5,519 nt of DNA. Source: an uncultured Clostridia bacterium (lineage in GTDB: Bacteria > Bacillota_A > Clostridia > Oscillospirales > Oscillospiraceae). The position numbers and the translations under genes are program-made. The stretch's first letter is position 1. Every line of letters starts with the position of its first letter. The notes below the pieces were generated by a model. It had not been told where the DNA came from and did no database searches. It saw only the letters and a program-made list of their open reading frames with translations. Positions 5,463 through 5,519 of this stretch are shown piece after piece. The stretch spans positions 1-5,519 of the forward strand of contig CAMGMW010000097.1 of NCBI GenBank assembly GCA_946059285.1, written 5' to 3'.

Positions 5463-5519
5463 AATCATACCAGTTCTTGATAAAAAGCAGCTTTTTATCA
5501 AGAACTTATGAGACGGCTT
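5463..5519. repeat. Dispersed palindromic repeat, copy 2 (cut by window end)
   Basis: Arms GTTCTTGATAAAAAGC (5473-5488) and the exact complement (5490-5505) surround a single central A. The left flank AATCATACC and right flank TTATGAGACGGCTT match copy 1 at 839-892 in the same orientation. The element is incomplete because the window ends at 5519. It lies about 30 bases upstream of the response regulator start. Confidence 0.8.
5464..5472 (-). promoter_or_regulatory. Putative extended -10 promoter of the two-component operon
   Basis: TGGTATGAT on the minus strand is an extended -10 box (TGn plus TATGAT at 5464-5469), directly beside the palindrome. No convincing -35 lies at 16-18 bases; that position falls inside the palindrome. 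Transcription would begin near 5457, giving a very short leader that still holds GGGGAG. Copy 1 keeps TATGAT at 840-845 but has CG in place of TG. Confidence 0.45.

Overview
The window looks like chromosomal DNA of a low-GC-phylum Gram-positive anaerobe. Purine-rich Shine-Dalgarno sequences of the GGAGG type, sigma-A-like promoters, a short-form phosphate acetyltransferase and an OmpR-type two-component pair all fit Clostridia, perhaps an Oscillospiraceae/Ruminococcaceae-like gut bacterium. The taxon is inferred from style, not from a diagnostic marker. Most genes are GC-rich; the leftmost gene and the dispersed repeat next to it are clearly AT-richer.

Layout, left to right. A bidirectional terminator (14-52) closes an unseen gene on the left and the first gene on the minus strand. 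That gene (132-773, minus) encodes a 213-residue, His/Asp-rich protein resembling the zinc-dependent phospholipase C fold. Upstream of it, 839-968 is an intergenic array of four back-to-back hairpins. The array begins with a perfect 30-nt palindrome, and a second copy of this core lies at the right edge (5463-5519). Next come a terminator (989-1031) and pta (1092-2090, minus), then an RluA-family pseudouridine synthase gene (2156-3049, minus). The pta promoter is embedded in the end of the synthase gene, its -10 box sharing bases with the stop codon.

The synthase gene is divergent from a GNAT-type acetyltransferase gene (3174-3815, plus). In the space between them, two putative promoters have their -35 boxes in the two arms of one inverted repeat. 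The acetyltransferase converges on a two-component operon read on the minus strand: response regulator (4757-5443), then sensor kinase (3828-4760), overlapping by 4 bases. The second copy of the palindromic repeat sits about 30 bases upstream of the response regulator and carries a good extended -10 box pointing into it.

The genes do not form one pathway. Pta serves acetyl-CoA/acetyl-phosphate metabolism, the synthase modifies RNA, and the two-component pair is a signalling unit whose target is not visible here. The most interesting signal is the dispersed palindromic repeat: both copies lie just upstream of minus-strand genes in the same orientation, with a conserved TATGAT at the same side. 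I see no complete new defence or mobile system.
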